A stretch of 64,000 nt of DNA from Arthrobacter methylotrophus (GTDB lineage: Bacteria > Actinomycetota > Actinomycetes > Actinomycetales > Micrococcaceae), in the NCBI RefSeq assembly GCF_039539965.1, contig NZ_BAABED010000001.1, forward strand, positions 3,286,001 to 3,350,000. Direction: 5' to 3'. Positions 43,693 through 52,476 of the stretch are shown in pieces. The notes under the pieces were generated by a model. The model saw only the letters and a list, made by a program, of their open reading frames with translations, did not search any database and was not told where the DNA came from. The position numbers and the translations under genes were made by a program. The stretch's first letter is position 1. Every line of letters starts with the position of its first letter.

Positions 43693-44636
43693 GGATGTTT
43701 CAACCCCGAATCAGGCAAATCGAGCCTGTTGCTTGGTCGCCGGTTATTGGAGTGGTCCGAGCTATTTTGGCCTTCGCGAGTCTCCTCACCCTGAGCGCGA
43801 CGCCAACGGACAGCCTCTTCCAGCCGCTTTGGGGAATCGGCCCCCAACCGGTGTGCAAGGGAATTAACGCATTCAACCTCTTCTGTGCCTTCGGACCTGA
43901 CAATCTCGAACTGTCGAAATTAGTCACGGCTGCCGCACTCCTATTAATCATCTCAGGGTATCTTCCGCAGATCACTTCTTTGTTGCATTACTGGATTTCG
44001 TTCTCTCTTTTCAATGGGATCGCAATTCCCGACGGAGGAGATCAGATCACCGTTGTGTTGACCTTCCTATTAATACCAATCTGCATAACCGATTCTCGAC
44101 GGAACCATTGGTCGTCCTGGTCAGGTTCCTCGCCCCCGGCAGGATGGCGGTGCGGATGGGCCGTCGCCTGCTTGATAGGCATCAAGATCCAGGTATCGAT
44201 CGTGTATTTGCAATCGTGCATCGAAAAGACCGCACAGACCGAGTGGGCCACCGGGAACAACCTCTATTACACAGCCTCAGGCGTGTTCGGCTTCTCCAAT
44301 CCCGTGAGAGCTCTATTGGCACCGCTCCTTGAGAATGAAGCCACAGTTAGCTTGCTAACGTGGTCGGTTCTGGCTCTTGAGTTCGTCATTGCGGTGACGC
44401 TGTTGACGCCTGCCGTTTGGCGTCCATTTCTATTCCTATCAGCGGCACTTTTCCACGGCGGAATCGCGTTCCTAATGGGATTGTGGAGTTTCGCTCTTGC
44501 CATGATCGCCGCCGACCTCATTCTGACCCTTCCTCTTGCCGGCGTTGCATTCAGCTCGGGATTCTCACTGATCGCCAACAAGCCTGATTCAGGATCGGTC
44601 AAAGAGGAGCAGCCTACCGAAGGAAAACCGTTTTGA
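43683..44636 (+). CDS. sdpB: SdpB family membrane protein
   Basis: A 317-residue multi-spanning protein with about seven helices, starting at GTG 43683 (ATG 43695 possible) and overlapping sdpA. Sequence features such as NAFNLFCAFGPDN, YWISFSLFNGIAIPDGGDQ and CIEKTAQTEWATGNNLYY fit the SdpB/HTTM (vitamin K carboxylase-related) family, whose length is about 320 residues. It acts with SdpA in toxin maturation. Confidence 0.82.
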   Translation: MLLRMFQPRIRQIEPVAWSPVIGVVRAILAFASLLTLSATPTDSLFQPLWGIGPQPVCKGINAFNLFCAFGPDNLELSKLVTAAALLLIISGYLPQITSLLHYWISFSLFNGIAIPDGGDQITVVLTFLLIPICITDSRRNHWSSWSGSSPPAGWRCGWAVACLIGIKIQVSIVYLQSCIEKTAQTEWATGNNLYYTASGVFGFSNPVRALLAPLLENEATVSLLTWSVLALEFVIAVTLLTPAVWRPFLFLSAALFHGGIAFLMGLWSFALAMIAADLILTLPLAGVAFSSGFSLIANKPDSGSVKEEQPTEGKPF

Positions 44637-44711
44637 AGATCATGGCGCTGTGATTTGTCCTCAAGATGAAATCACAGTCAGTCTGCCCGACATAGCGGCT
44701 GCGATTTCTAG

Positions 44712-44996
44712 GTGGAGATCGGAGCCGGACTATTGGTCAAACATAGATTGCTGAGGCCAAGGACTTTGCGAGGACGGCTGTACCTTGTTGCGACCTCGGC
44801 GGGAGGGCTGTGGGCCGCGCAGTGGATCGCCTTCTGGGCCACGTCAGGAAGGACACCCAGCCCGACAATCGCCAGTCTACTCATGTTCAGCATCATCTTT
44901 CTTTTCTTCGTCCTTGGCATCAAGCCAGGGGTCCTTGGTTTCCGCCAAAGAAAGACTAGCCAGTTCCGGCCGTGCCCTACTTACGGGCCGCGCTGA
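44712..44996 (+). CDS. Small two-TM membrane protein after the SDP-like operon
   Basis: A 94-residue frame from GTG 44712. Two hydrophobic segments are visible (VATSAGGLWAAQWIAFWA and IASLLMFSIIFLFFVLGI) with basic ends. No recognised family and no strong ribosome site. The position 75 bp after sdpB makes it a second immunity candidate; equally it may be an unrelated small gene. Confidence 0.4.
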   Translation: MEIGAGLLVKHRLLRPRTLRGRLYLVATSAGGLWAAQWIAFWATSGRTPSPTIASLLMFSIIFLFFVLGIKPGVLGFRQRKTSQFRPCPTYGPR

Positions 44997-45109
44997 CGGT
45001 GCCACAGATACTCACCCCAGATCTGCCGTAAGGCTGAGTTCTTAGCTAGGATCTGGCTGGACCGGGCGCGTCGCATGCGGCCCGGAATTGAGAGACTCTT
45101 GGGGGCACG

Positions 45110-45698
45110 ATGTTGGAATTGAAGCGCATCTACTGGACTCGGCAAACGCTCCGACTCGTCATGTTCGGCTCAGTTATCTGGCTCTTTGCCGCCTGCATCC
45201 TCGCTGTCGCGCGCCCTGGGAGTAACCAGCGACCCACTTCGGCTATCGACGTCATGCGTCCGATGTTCAATGCCATCCTTGCTGCGGCTTCGACGCCGGG
45301 CTTGCTCATCATCGCCGTCGTTGTCGTTGCCGTCATCATTCGCGGTAGGGATCTGCGACGGCGCGACCCTCTGCGTCGCTTCACGCGCCAACAACGCCGG
45401 GAGGGGATGGCGCTGGCCAACGGGCAGTGCGAAATGGAGGCTGGCTTTCGCCGGCCGCTGCTCCCGCCCGGCGGAACACGGCGATCATTTCTACCCGTGG
45501 TCGAAGGGCGGTGCGACGTCGCTGCAGAACTTCGTTGCGGCCTGCAGCAGGTGCAACCGTGCGAAGGGTGCCCAGATACCGTCACCGAGCCAGCAGAAGA
45601 GATTGGAACGGCGGCGGCTCGGGTACGTCAATGCGAGAGAACTCGTGAGGGTGGGCGAACGGAGGGGGCTGCCTAGCGTGTTCAAGAATCTCTCCTAA
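45110..45698 (+). pseudogene. Membrane-anchored HNH endonuclease, frameshifted
   Basis: The first frame from ATG 45110 gives two membrane helices and RRREGMALANGQCEMEAGF. The HNH core (HGDHFYPWSKGGATSLQNF, then CSRCNRAKGA) continues in the +1 frame to 45698. Removing one base in the CCGGCCGC run at 45451-45457 joins both into a 196-residue protein with the full Cys-x8-Cys ... Cys-x2-Cys zinc site. Either a real loss-of-function insertion or a sequencing error. Confidence 0.75.
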
Positions 45699-45832
45699 AA
45701 CGTCGGAGCCCGGCCATAACGTGTACAAATCAGATTACCGAAACTAAGAGCAAAGGTCCCTTCAACGTTCGCACTCGCGGCCCTGCCTGCAAGCACGACC
45801 GAAGGAGCCAACTAATTGCACGACTGCGGGTG

Positions 45833-48800
45833 TCACTGCGCCACCGCAGCCGCAGCCGCATAGACATCAGCCGGCATCGGCCGGTGCAGCTTCCAAGTGA
45901 TTGCGATCGGTTTCTCACCCGAATGCTGCACGTAGTCAACCTGGCCCAGGCACTGGTACGGAACTGTCAGACCTGTCTCGTCCTCTGAAGTCTCGCGAGT
46001 GAAAATCAGGATCTTCGAACCGTGCGAAGCCCTGTCCAGGTACCGCCGACCCGTCGGGCTTCCGGGTGACGTCGCGTTCTGCGATTCCCAATGGAACAGC
46101 TCCGGGCTGATCGCATAGTCCTTGTACATCGTTGTCGCCGAATGCTTCTTGTCGTCCTTATTGAGCGTGACAAAGAAGGTGTCCGTGGACGTCGCCGGGC
46201 ACCAGGCCACTCCCTCCCGGTGCTGAACGTTCTTGCCAAGCTCCAGCGAACCGTACTGCAGGGCCGCCAGAATTTCCTCGCGTCGGTAGGTCGCGTGCGA
46301 TAGGAGAGGAATGTGCTGCAGCCCCGCTCCGAGCCCCTTAGCTGCATGTTTGGAAGCCGCAACCCCGAGCTTCACGATCTGACGAATCTCGTTGCACACA
46401 AACTGGTAGCCGCGCAGATAGTCCAGGCCAGCGTCGTACGACTGGAAACCGCCGCCGTCGTCCCAAAGCGTGTAGAACAGCATTCTCGCGAAAGTCTGCT
46501 CCCGCATGCCGAGCGCGGCATAGCGGGGCGCGTCGGGGCTTACCAGCATCGAGTACGCCTGTGCACGTTCCGGATCGTCCACGTGGATGAGCGCTGCCAT
46601 ACGGCCAAGGAGCCTTCTCTCGTCGGCATCTGAGAGTTCGTGGACCCTCCCCTTGAGGACTGCCTCCAACGGCGAGAACCCCTCGATCAGCCCCGCCTGG
46701 CGAAGATAGCCAGTCCACGAATCCCTCGTGGACCGGTAGATCGACTTCACGTCGTTCCCGGAGTGCTTCAGGTACGCCTCCAGCTCGGTCTCAGCATACG
46801 AGGCGATGTCCCGAACAAGCTGTGCCCGGTTGAACCGCAGCTGTGCCTTGATGTTGTCCAGCACCAACTTCTGCGCCACCCGATCTAACACGATCTGCGA
46901 CCCCGAGGGAAGATACGGAAACTCATGCTCGACGGCCTTCTCCAGCTCCTTGCGCCCGTAGCCAGTCAGCGCCCGGTAGCGCAGGTCGAAGCGGAACTCG
47001 CGGCGTTGCTGGCCGATGAAATCCATAACTGTCAGCACCGCCTTGCCCTCGGCACGGCGCAGCCCGCGCCCCAGCTGCTGGAGGAAAATCGTGGCGCTCT
47101 GCGTAGGCCGGAGCATCAGGATGGTGTCCACCTGCGGGAGATCCAGACCTTCGTTGAAGAGGTCGACGGCGAAGATGCAATTGATCTCCTGGCGACGGAG
47201 CCGCTCTAGAGCCGCCGCCCGGTCGGCGTCGTCGGTGCTCCCGTCGACCGCAGTGGAGGCGATCCCGGCACGGTTGAAGACCTCGGCCATGTAGTGGGCG
47301 TGCTGGACCGAGACGCAGAACCCGATGGCCCGCATCTGGTCGGTGCTGGTGACTTTGTCTCGAAGTTCGCGGATCACCTTGGCGGCGCGGGCGTCGTTGC
47401 CGGTGTAGAGGTTGTTCAGCTGGGCAGCATCGTAATTGCCGCGCTTCCAGTCCAGTTGGCTCAAATCGACGTCGTCCGAGACGCCGAAATAGTGGAACGG
47501 CACCAGCAGATCGGCGTCGAGAGCGTCCCAGAGTCGCAGCTCCGACGCCGTTCGGCCGTCGAAGAACTGTTTGGCGACGTCGACTCCGTCGCCGCGTTCC
47601 GGCGTCGCGGTCAGTCCGAGGAGCTGCTGCGGTTGGAGGTGGTCCAGTAACCGGCGGTAGGTGGGCGCCATGGCGTGGTGGAATTCGTCGATGACCACGA
47701 CGTCGAAGAAGTCCGGTTCCAGCTGTTCAATGCCGAGGGACGAAAGGGTCTGTACCGACGCGAAGATGTGCTTCCACTCCTCCGGTTTATGTGCCCCGAC
47801 GTAGAGTTCACCGAAAGCGCCGTCCTGCATAACGTCACGGTAGGTGCGCATCGCCTGTTTGAGGATTTCCTGGCGATGCGCAACGAAGAGCAGCTTCAGA
47901 TCACGGCCGGCGGCCTCGCACAGTCTTTTGTAGTCGAGTGCGGCGATCACCGTCTTTCCGGTGCCCGTTGCTGCAACGACGAGGTTGTGGTTGAAGCCCT
48001 TGAGCCGCTCGGCTTCGATGTCTTCAAGCATCTCCTCCTGGTGAAGGAAGGGCTGGACTTCCAGGCCCGTGACTGCCTCCGGGGCTGCCGTGCGTCGTCC
48101 GCCGTTGCGCTCCAGTGCGGCGTCGAGCTTTTCTCCGTCACGCTCCGGGTCGTAGCTTTGAAAAGCCCGCTGTGCCCAGTAGCTGTCGAAGGTGACTTGG
48201 AACTTGTTCAGGAGTGCCGGCGTTCCGACGGAACTAAGCCTGACGTTCCATTCGAGGCCATCGAGGAGGGCCGCTTGGCTGAGATTGGAGCTACCGACAT
48301 AGGCGGTATCGAATCCTGAGTTCCTGCGGAATAGCCAGGCCTTCGCATGGAGGCGCGTGGCCTGGGTTTCGTAGCTGATCTTCACCTCGGCCCCGTACCG
48401 GGTCACCAGCTCGTCGATCGCGCGGCGCTCGGTTGCGCCCATGTACGTGGTGGTGATGACTCTCAGGCGAGCACCGCGTTCCTTCAGTTGCTCGAGTGCG
48501 GGCTGGAGCAATCGGAGGCCGGTCCAGCGCACAAACGCGCAGAGGAGATCGACCGTATCGGCCGATTCAATCTCAGTTCGGAGCTCGGCTGCGAGGTTCG
48601 GGTCGTCTTTGCTATTGGTTAGGAGGGCCGAGTCTGATAGCGGCGTGGTGGGGCGGCGCAGTTGCCGGCGTTTCAGTGCGTCCGGGCGGTGCAGGGAGCG
48701 GAGCTGGGTGGGGCCCTGTGAGATACGATCCGCGCTCTGCACTTCCTGAAGGAGTGTGTTTGCGAGAGCCACGCGCTCGGCGGGTTGGACTGCAGCCAGA

Positions 48801-48988
48801 GCTTGGCGGACGGCGTCGGCGACGTGGCGGGACAGTACATCCGCACTATCTTCGTCGTCGACGGTTCCAAAATTCGGCGTTAGCTGAGGGAAGTTTGAGA
48901 GGCTTGTCATCAGCCTTTCGGTTTTGAGCAGTTCATATAGACCTTCGGGCAATTGTCCAATTGCCGATCCCCCATTGGATGTATTCAC
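45833..48988 (-). CDS. PLD-SF2 helicase-DUF3427 protein (putative nuclease/defence)
   Basis: A 1051-residue protein. A phospholipase D-like nuclease domain (about residues 130-290) has one HxK(x)nN half-site (RLHAKAWLFRRN, YVGSSNLS). An SF2 helicase core (about 310-680) follows with Walker A ATGTGKT, motif II VIDEFHHA and motif VI-like QQLGRGLRRAEGK. The long DUF3427 C-terminus (about 720-1045) completes it. GTG 48988 is given, but ATG 48910 with AAAGG upstream may be the true start. Such proteins are often found in phage-defence neighbourhoods. The IS3 end lies 57 bp upstream and may have changed its promoter. Confidence 0.85.
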   Translation of the reverse strand: MNTSNGGSAIGQLPEGLYELLKTERLMTSLSNFPQLTPNFGTVDDEDSADVLSRHVADAVRQALAAVQPAERVALANTLLQEVQSADRISQGPTQLRSLHRPDALKRRQLRRPTTPLSDSALLTNSKDDPNLAAELRTEIESADTVDLLCAFVRWTGLRLLQPALEQLKERGARLRVITTTYMGATERRAIDELVTRYGAEVKISYETQATRLHAKAWLFRRNSGFDTAYVGSSNLSQAALLDGLEWNVRLSSVGTPALLNKFQVTFDSYWAQRAFQSYDPERDGEKLDAALERNGGRRTAAPEAVTGLEVQPFLHQEEMLEDIEAERLKGFNHNLVVAATGTGKTVIAALDYKRLCEAAGRDLKLLFVAHRQEILKQAMRTYRDVMQDGAFGELYVGAHKPEEWKHIFASVQTLSSLGIEQLEPDFFDVVVIDEFHHAMAPTYRRLLDHLQPQQLLGLTATPERGDGVDVAKQFFDGRTASELRLWDALDADLLVPFHYFGVSDDVDLSQLDWKRGNYDAAQLNNLYTGNDARAAKVIRELRDKVTSTDQMRAIGFCVSVQHAHYMAEVFNRAGIASTAVDGSTDDADRAAALERLRRQEINCIFAVDLFNEGLDLPQVDTILMLRPTQSATIFLQQLGRGLRRAEGKAVLTVMDFIGQQRREFRFDLRYRALTGYGRKELEKAVEHEFPYLPSGSQIVLDRVAQKLVLDNIKAQLRFNRAQLVRDIASYAETELEAYLKHSGNDVKSIYRSTRDSWTGYLRQAGLIEGFSPLEAVLKGRVHELSDADERRLLGRMAALIHVDDPERAQAYSMLVSPDAPRYAALGMREQTFARMLFYTLWDDGGGFQSYDAGLDYLRGYQFVCNEIRQIVKLGVAASKHAAKGLGAGLQHIPLLSHATYRREEILAALQYGSLELGKNVQHREGVAWCPATSTDTFFVTLNKDDKKHSATTMYKDYAISPELFHWESQNATSPGSPTGRRYLDRASHGSKILIFTRETSEDETGLTVPYQCLGQVDYVQHSGEKPIAITWKLHRPMPADVYAAAAAVAQ

Positions 48989-49020
48989 TGCGCCAGGCTA
49001 TTTGCTAGAGCTGACAATAA

Positions 49021-49048
49021 CCAACACCCCATGATTCTGGGGTGTTGG
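49021..49048. repeat. Hairpin at the IS insertion point
   Basis: CCAACACCCC (49021-49030) pairs with GGGGTGTTGG (49039-49048) around ATGATTCT. The last three pairing bases belong to the IS end, so the insertion sits at the foot of, and completes, the hairpin. Confidence 0.6.
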
Positions 49049-49125
49049 TTGGGTCCCCGAGTAGGAGTCCAGTGTTTGTGTGAGTTTCGTGTCCGAGAAT
49101 GGACGCAGGAGGAATTTCACGAATC

Positions 49126-49404
49126 ATGGCACGCAGACACACCCCCGAGCAGGTCATCGCCAAGGTCCGGCAGGGCCAGAAGATGCTCAATGACGGACGC
49201 CCGATGGTCGAAGTCATCAAGGAGCTCCAGATCACCGAAGCGACCTGGTACCGCTGGCTGAACCAGTACGGTTCCGAGAAGAACGCCGAGGCCTCCAGGC
49301 GGACCAGGGAGCTGGAGAAGGAGAACGCCCGGCTCAAGCGGCTGCTGGCGGAGAAGGAACTGGCCATCGACATCCTGAACGAGGTGGCGAAGGGAAAATT
49401 CTGA
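49126..49404 (+). CDS. IS3-family transposase OrfA
   Basis: A 92-residue protein from ATG 49126. Helix-turn-helix (HTPEQVIAKVRQG ... ITEATWYRWLNQYG) followed by a leucine-zipper-like coil (RELEKENARLKRLLAEKELA), the usual IS3 OrfA layout. It ends in AKGKF at TGA 49402-49404. The slippery GGGAAAA at 49392-49398 allows the -1 shift that makes the OrfAB transposase. Confidence 0.92.
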   Translation: MARRHTPEQVIAKVRQGQKMLNDGRPMVEVIKELQITEATWYRWLNQYGSEKNAEASRRTRELEKENARLKRLLAEKELAIDILNEVAKGKF

Positions 49405-49427
49405 GCCCCGAACCCCGCCGCCGTGCC

Positions 49428-50273
49428 GTGCGCATGGCGGTGGAGAAGTTCGGGGCGTCCGAGCGCCTTGCCTGCAAAGTCCTGGGGCAGAACCGGTCCG
49501 CGTTCCGCAAGAAGAAACCTGACATGGGATTCCAGGAGGCCCAGCTGCGTGCGGACCTGAGGGCCGTGGCCGTAAAGCATCCCGCGTGGGGCTGGCGGAA
49601 GGCCCGCTGGCACCTGCTGGCCCAGCCTGCATGGGACGGGGTGGCGCTGAATAGGAAGCGGGCGCGCCGGCTCTGGCGTGACGAAGGCCTGGCCTGTAAA
49701 GCCAGGGCGCGGAAGAGGCGCAGGACCGGGCCCGGCGCCGGGGAACAGAAGCGGCTCACAGCCGAGTATCCGATGCACGTGGTCAGCTTCGACTTCCAGT
49801 CCGACGTGACCTCCTGCGGCCGGCACATCCGGTTCTTCAATGTCATCGACGAATACACCCGCACCGCCCTGGCAGTCATTCCGCGCCGGTCCTTCAAGGC
49901 CACCGACGTGGTCGCGGTGCTGGAGGACATCATCGCCGAGACCGGCACCGCACCGACCTACGTCCGCTGCGACAACGGACCGGAATTCACCGCCGCGGCA
50001 CTGATTGACTGGTGCAACACCGCCGGCGTCGATACCGCGTTCATCGACCCGGGATCACCCTGGCAGAACGGCTTCATCGAATCCTTCAACGCCCAATTCA
50101 GAAGGGAACAGCTCACCGGAGAAATCATGGACACCATGGCCGAGGCAAGGTATTTGGCCGAGGAATGGAAAGCTATCTACAATCATGAACGGCCCCACGG
50201 ATCCCTGGACGGCATGACGCCGAAACGCTACTGGGAGAACTGGACGCAGGAAAATCAACTAGCTATCGCATAG
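49428..50273 (+). CDS. IS3-family transposase OrfB (DDE integrase)
   Basis: A 281-residue protein from GTG 49428. It is in the -1 frame relative to OrfA, and the frame is open back to about 49389 (GKILSPEPRRR), so the natural product is an OrfAB fusion. Catalytic DDE residues are visible: D in VVSFDFQSD, D in VRCDNGPEFTA, E in SPWQNGFIESFNAQFR. No truncation is seen, so the element may be active. Confidence 0.92.
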   Translation: MRMAVEKFGASERLACKVLGQNRSAFRKKKPDMGFQEAQLRADLRAVAVKHPAWGWRKARWHLLAQPAWDGVALNRKRARRLWRDEGLACKARARKRRRTGPGAGEQKRLTAEYPMHVVSFDFQSDVTSCGRHIRFFNVIDEYTRTALAVIPRRSFKATDVVAVLEDIIAETGTAPTYVRCDNGPEFTAAALIDWCNTAGVDTAFIDPGSPWQNGFIESFNAQFRREQLTGEIMDTMAEARYLAEEWKAIYNHERPHGSLDGMTPKRYWENWTQENQLAIA

Positions 50274-50379
50274 ACGCTGGACTGCCAACGGGGGCCCAAC
50301 CAGTGTCATTTGGCATAGGCCAATGACCATCTCTGCGGGGAAATCTCGGAAATCGAGACATTCGAACGCTCACCTGACG

Positions 50380-51192
50380 TCACGCAGACTTGAACCGCGA
50401 GGCCACTGACTCACATGTAGCGGCGACATCAACATCGCCGGCTGTCTGCTCTGCAAGCAGTTTGGCCAGCCGTTTCGGCCAAAGCACGTGAACGCCACGA
50501 GTCGAGAACGCGCCCCCGATCAGGGGCCAGTCGGCGTCGACGAAGCACAGCGCCCCGGCGACCGGCACATCTCCGAGGAGGTCGCGTAAGAGCCCGATCT
50601 GTTTAAGCACCCCATCGACCAGGTTCGTGCAGTCGCGCCGGCCGACAATAAGCTTCTCGACGCGTGGCCGAAGGATGCCACCCTCGATCTTTAGTTCAGG
50701 CCGGCCCTTGTACCGCTTGGCATCGATCACCCAGATTCCACCGGGAGTGATGGCTATGTGGTCGATGTTGGCCATCGAGCCGGGGATCCGGCGGTCGTGA
50801 AGGACCGCGATGTCGTCGGTCGCCAGGGAGTCGAGCCGGGCCCCGAGGCGTTCCTCGCCGATTGCACCCTGGTCCCAGGCCTTGGTGCTTTGCCGCTCGT
50901 CGGAGAGCGCGACGGCAAGGCCACCCAATCGGCCCCATTTCGCCCGGAGCCTCTCCTCATCCTTGGCCTTGCGGCGCTCGTATTCACGTCGCGCCGACGA
51001 CCCGGCTACTCCGGACTCCGTGGGCGATGAATGTTCACCGAGTGGTCCGAGATCCGGGGACTTAGCCTCGGGGACGCACTCCAGGCAGCGGACGGTCTTC
51101 GTCTCGCTCTCATAAATCGCTTCCGTCCCGGCGGGAAGAGAGGCATCGCACATCCGACACGCTCCGGCGTACCGGAGCCTCATCTGCTTCAT
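50380..51192 (-). CDS. NERD (nuclease-related) domain protein
   Basis: A 270-residue protein taken from ATG 51192; an in-frame codon at 51279 would add 29 polar residues. The N-terminal zinc-finger-like pair CRMCD ... CLEC (about 12-45) is followed by a charged coil (ARREYERRKAKDEERLRAK). The NERD domain (about 110-215) has GAIGEERLGARLDSL, NIDHIAITPGGIWVIDAK and a Lys-containing core like restriction-type nucleases. Function in DNA processing is inferred. It lies beside the IS and the PLD-helicase gene. Confidence 0.85.
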   Translation of the reverse strand: MKQMRLRYAGACRMCDASLPAGTEAIYESETKTVRCLECVPEAKSPDLGPLGEHSSPTESGVAGSSARREYERRKAKDEERLRAKWGRLGGLAVALSDERQSTKAWDQGAIGEERLGARLDSLATDDIAVLHDRRIPGSMANIDHIAITPGGIWVIDAKRYKGRPELKIEGGILRPRVEKLIVGRRDCTNLVDGVLKQIGLLRDLLGDVPVAGALCFVDADWPLIGGAFSTRGVHVLWPKRLAKLLAEQTAGDVDVAATCESVASRFKSA

Positions 51193-51398
51193 GAGGATGC
51201 ACTCCGGATCACCGGCACGAAACCAGTCTGCTTGTAGATCACGGCGGTTATGCTGCGGATGCGCTTTGCCATGGCTCAATCTTCACCCACAGCAGGACCC
51301 TTTTCGGGGTGCCGCGCGTAGCGGCATTCAAAGAGGTAACCGCCATGCTGATCGACGTATAGGACACCAGTGGGTCGACCGTTCCTGCTGGAAGCCTA

Positions 51399-51430
51399 GG
51401 TGATGGCGCTCACGAAGTAGCGCCATCACC
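51399..51430. terminator. Hairpin downstream of the 2-hydroxyacid dehydrogenase gene
   Basis: GGTGATGGCGCT (51399-51410) pairs perfectly with AGCGCCATCACC (51419-51430) around an 8-base loop. It lies 26 bp past the dehydrogenase stop. No T-run. TCACCGGTAAATTA follows at 51432, identical over 14 bases to the MarR-type site at 31986-31999. Confidence 0.5.
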
Positions 51431-51455
51431 ATCACCGGTAAATTAGTCCCTACCC

Positions 51456-52376
51456 TTACCCCAGCACCACATTCACCGGCTTCTCACCAGCCAGCATCAA
51501 CGAAATCTGTTTCTTGATCAGCCGGACCATACGAGGGAACATGGCCGAGCTTGCCCCGCCCACATGCGGCGTGATCAGCACACCGGAGACCGTCCACAAA
51601 GGATGGTCGGCGGGCAGCGGCTCCGGGTCGGTCACGTCCAAGGCAGCACGCAACCGTCCCGAAGAAGTCTCCCGCAACAAGGCTTCCGTGTCCGCCACGG
51701 GACCCCGAGCCACGTTGACCAACAACGCGCCGTCCGGCATCGCCGCGAGGAACCGGGCGTCCACCAGCCCACGGGTGGCCTCGGATAAAGGTACGGTGAC
51801 CACCACGATCTCGTGCAGCGGCAACTGTTCGTACAGTGAGTCGACGCCGTAGATCCGGCCGCGTTCATCGTCCCGTTCGCGGCTTGCCATTCGCGTGACG
51901 TGCGTTTCGAACGGCAACAGCCTGGCTTCAATGGCCTTCCCCACTCCCCCGTAGCCAACCAGGAGAACGCGGCGGTCCGCCAGGCTGGGACGCTGGCCGG
52001 CACCCCACGCACCGGACGACTGGTTCCGCACAAACTCCGGAATCCCACGCTGGCTGGCGATCATGATCCCCAAGGCGAGTTCCGCCGTCGACGTCTCATG
52101 GACGTCCGCCGCGTTGGCGAAAACGCAACCCGACGGCAAGACGTCAGCGACGCCGTCGTACCCTATCGACTGGCTCTGCACCAACCCAACCGTCACGCCA
52201 TCCAGCGCCGCGAGCGCATCTGGCCGGCCCATGTAGGGCGGCACCAGCAGGTCGAAGCCGTCCGCAGGTGCGGGACCAGTCAGGTCCCACACCAGGAACT
52301 CGACCTCGGCGGAAGGTTCCATCGCGTCCAGGAGTTTCTGATCGGGCAGGCACACACGCAGCGCGGTTCCGTTCAT
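51456..52376 (-). CDS. D-isomer-specific 2-hydroxyacid dehydrogenase
   Basis: A 306-residue protein from ATG 52376 (an AGGGAA site just upstream; the frame is open to 52490). NAD motif VGYGGVGKAIEARL, catalytic Arg in NVARGPVADTEAL, Glu in the DVTDPEPLP region and His in ITPHVGGA. Reduces or oxidises a small 2-keto/2-hydroxy acid; the substrate is not predictable. Single gene. Confidence 0.88.
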   Translation of the reverse strand: MNGTALRVCLPDQKLLDAMEPSAEVEFLVWDLTGPAPADGFDLLVPPYMGRPDALAALDGVTVGLVQSQSIGYDGVADVLPSGCVFANAADVHETSTAELALGIMIASQRGIPEFVRNQSSGAWGAGQRPSLADRRVLLVGYGGVGKAIEARLLPFETHVTRMASRERDDERGRIYGVDSLYEQLPLHEIVVVTVPLSEATRGLVDARFLAAMPDGALLVNVARGPVADTEALLRETSSGRLRAALDVTDPEPLPADHPLWTVSGVLITPHVGGASSAMFPRMVRLIKKQISLMLAGEKPVNVVLG

Positions 52377-52476
52377 TTCCCTGTTCCTGCTTCCCTTTTG
52401 CGGGTGGTCTTTGCGGGACGACATGTCGCCCAACACCAATTTACTTTCCGCAAACCTCGCTGAGCCTTTGAGCCGC

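Larger units (their letters stand above)
49046..50302 (+). mobile_element. Complete IS3-family insertion sequence
   Basis: The left end TGGTTGGGTCCCC (49046) and right end GGGGGCCCAACCA (50302) are imperfect inverted repeats that extend inwards to CTGGACT-type sequence. The element is 1257 bp. GTGT flanks both ends (49042-49045 and 50303-50306), a 4-bp target duplication. It encodes OrfA and OrfB in -1 overlapping frames and appears intact. Confidence 0.88.

Noticed and set aside
51280..51380. A ~33-codon open frame on the minus strand between the NERD and dehydrogenase genes
   Set aside because: Too short, no ribosome site, no domain.
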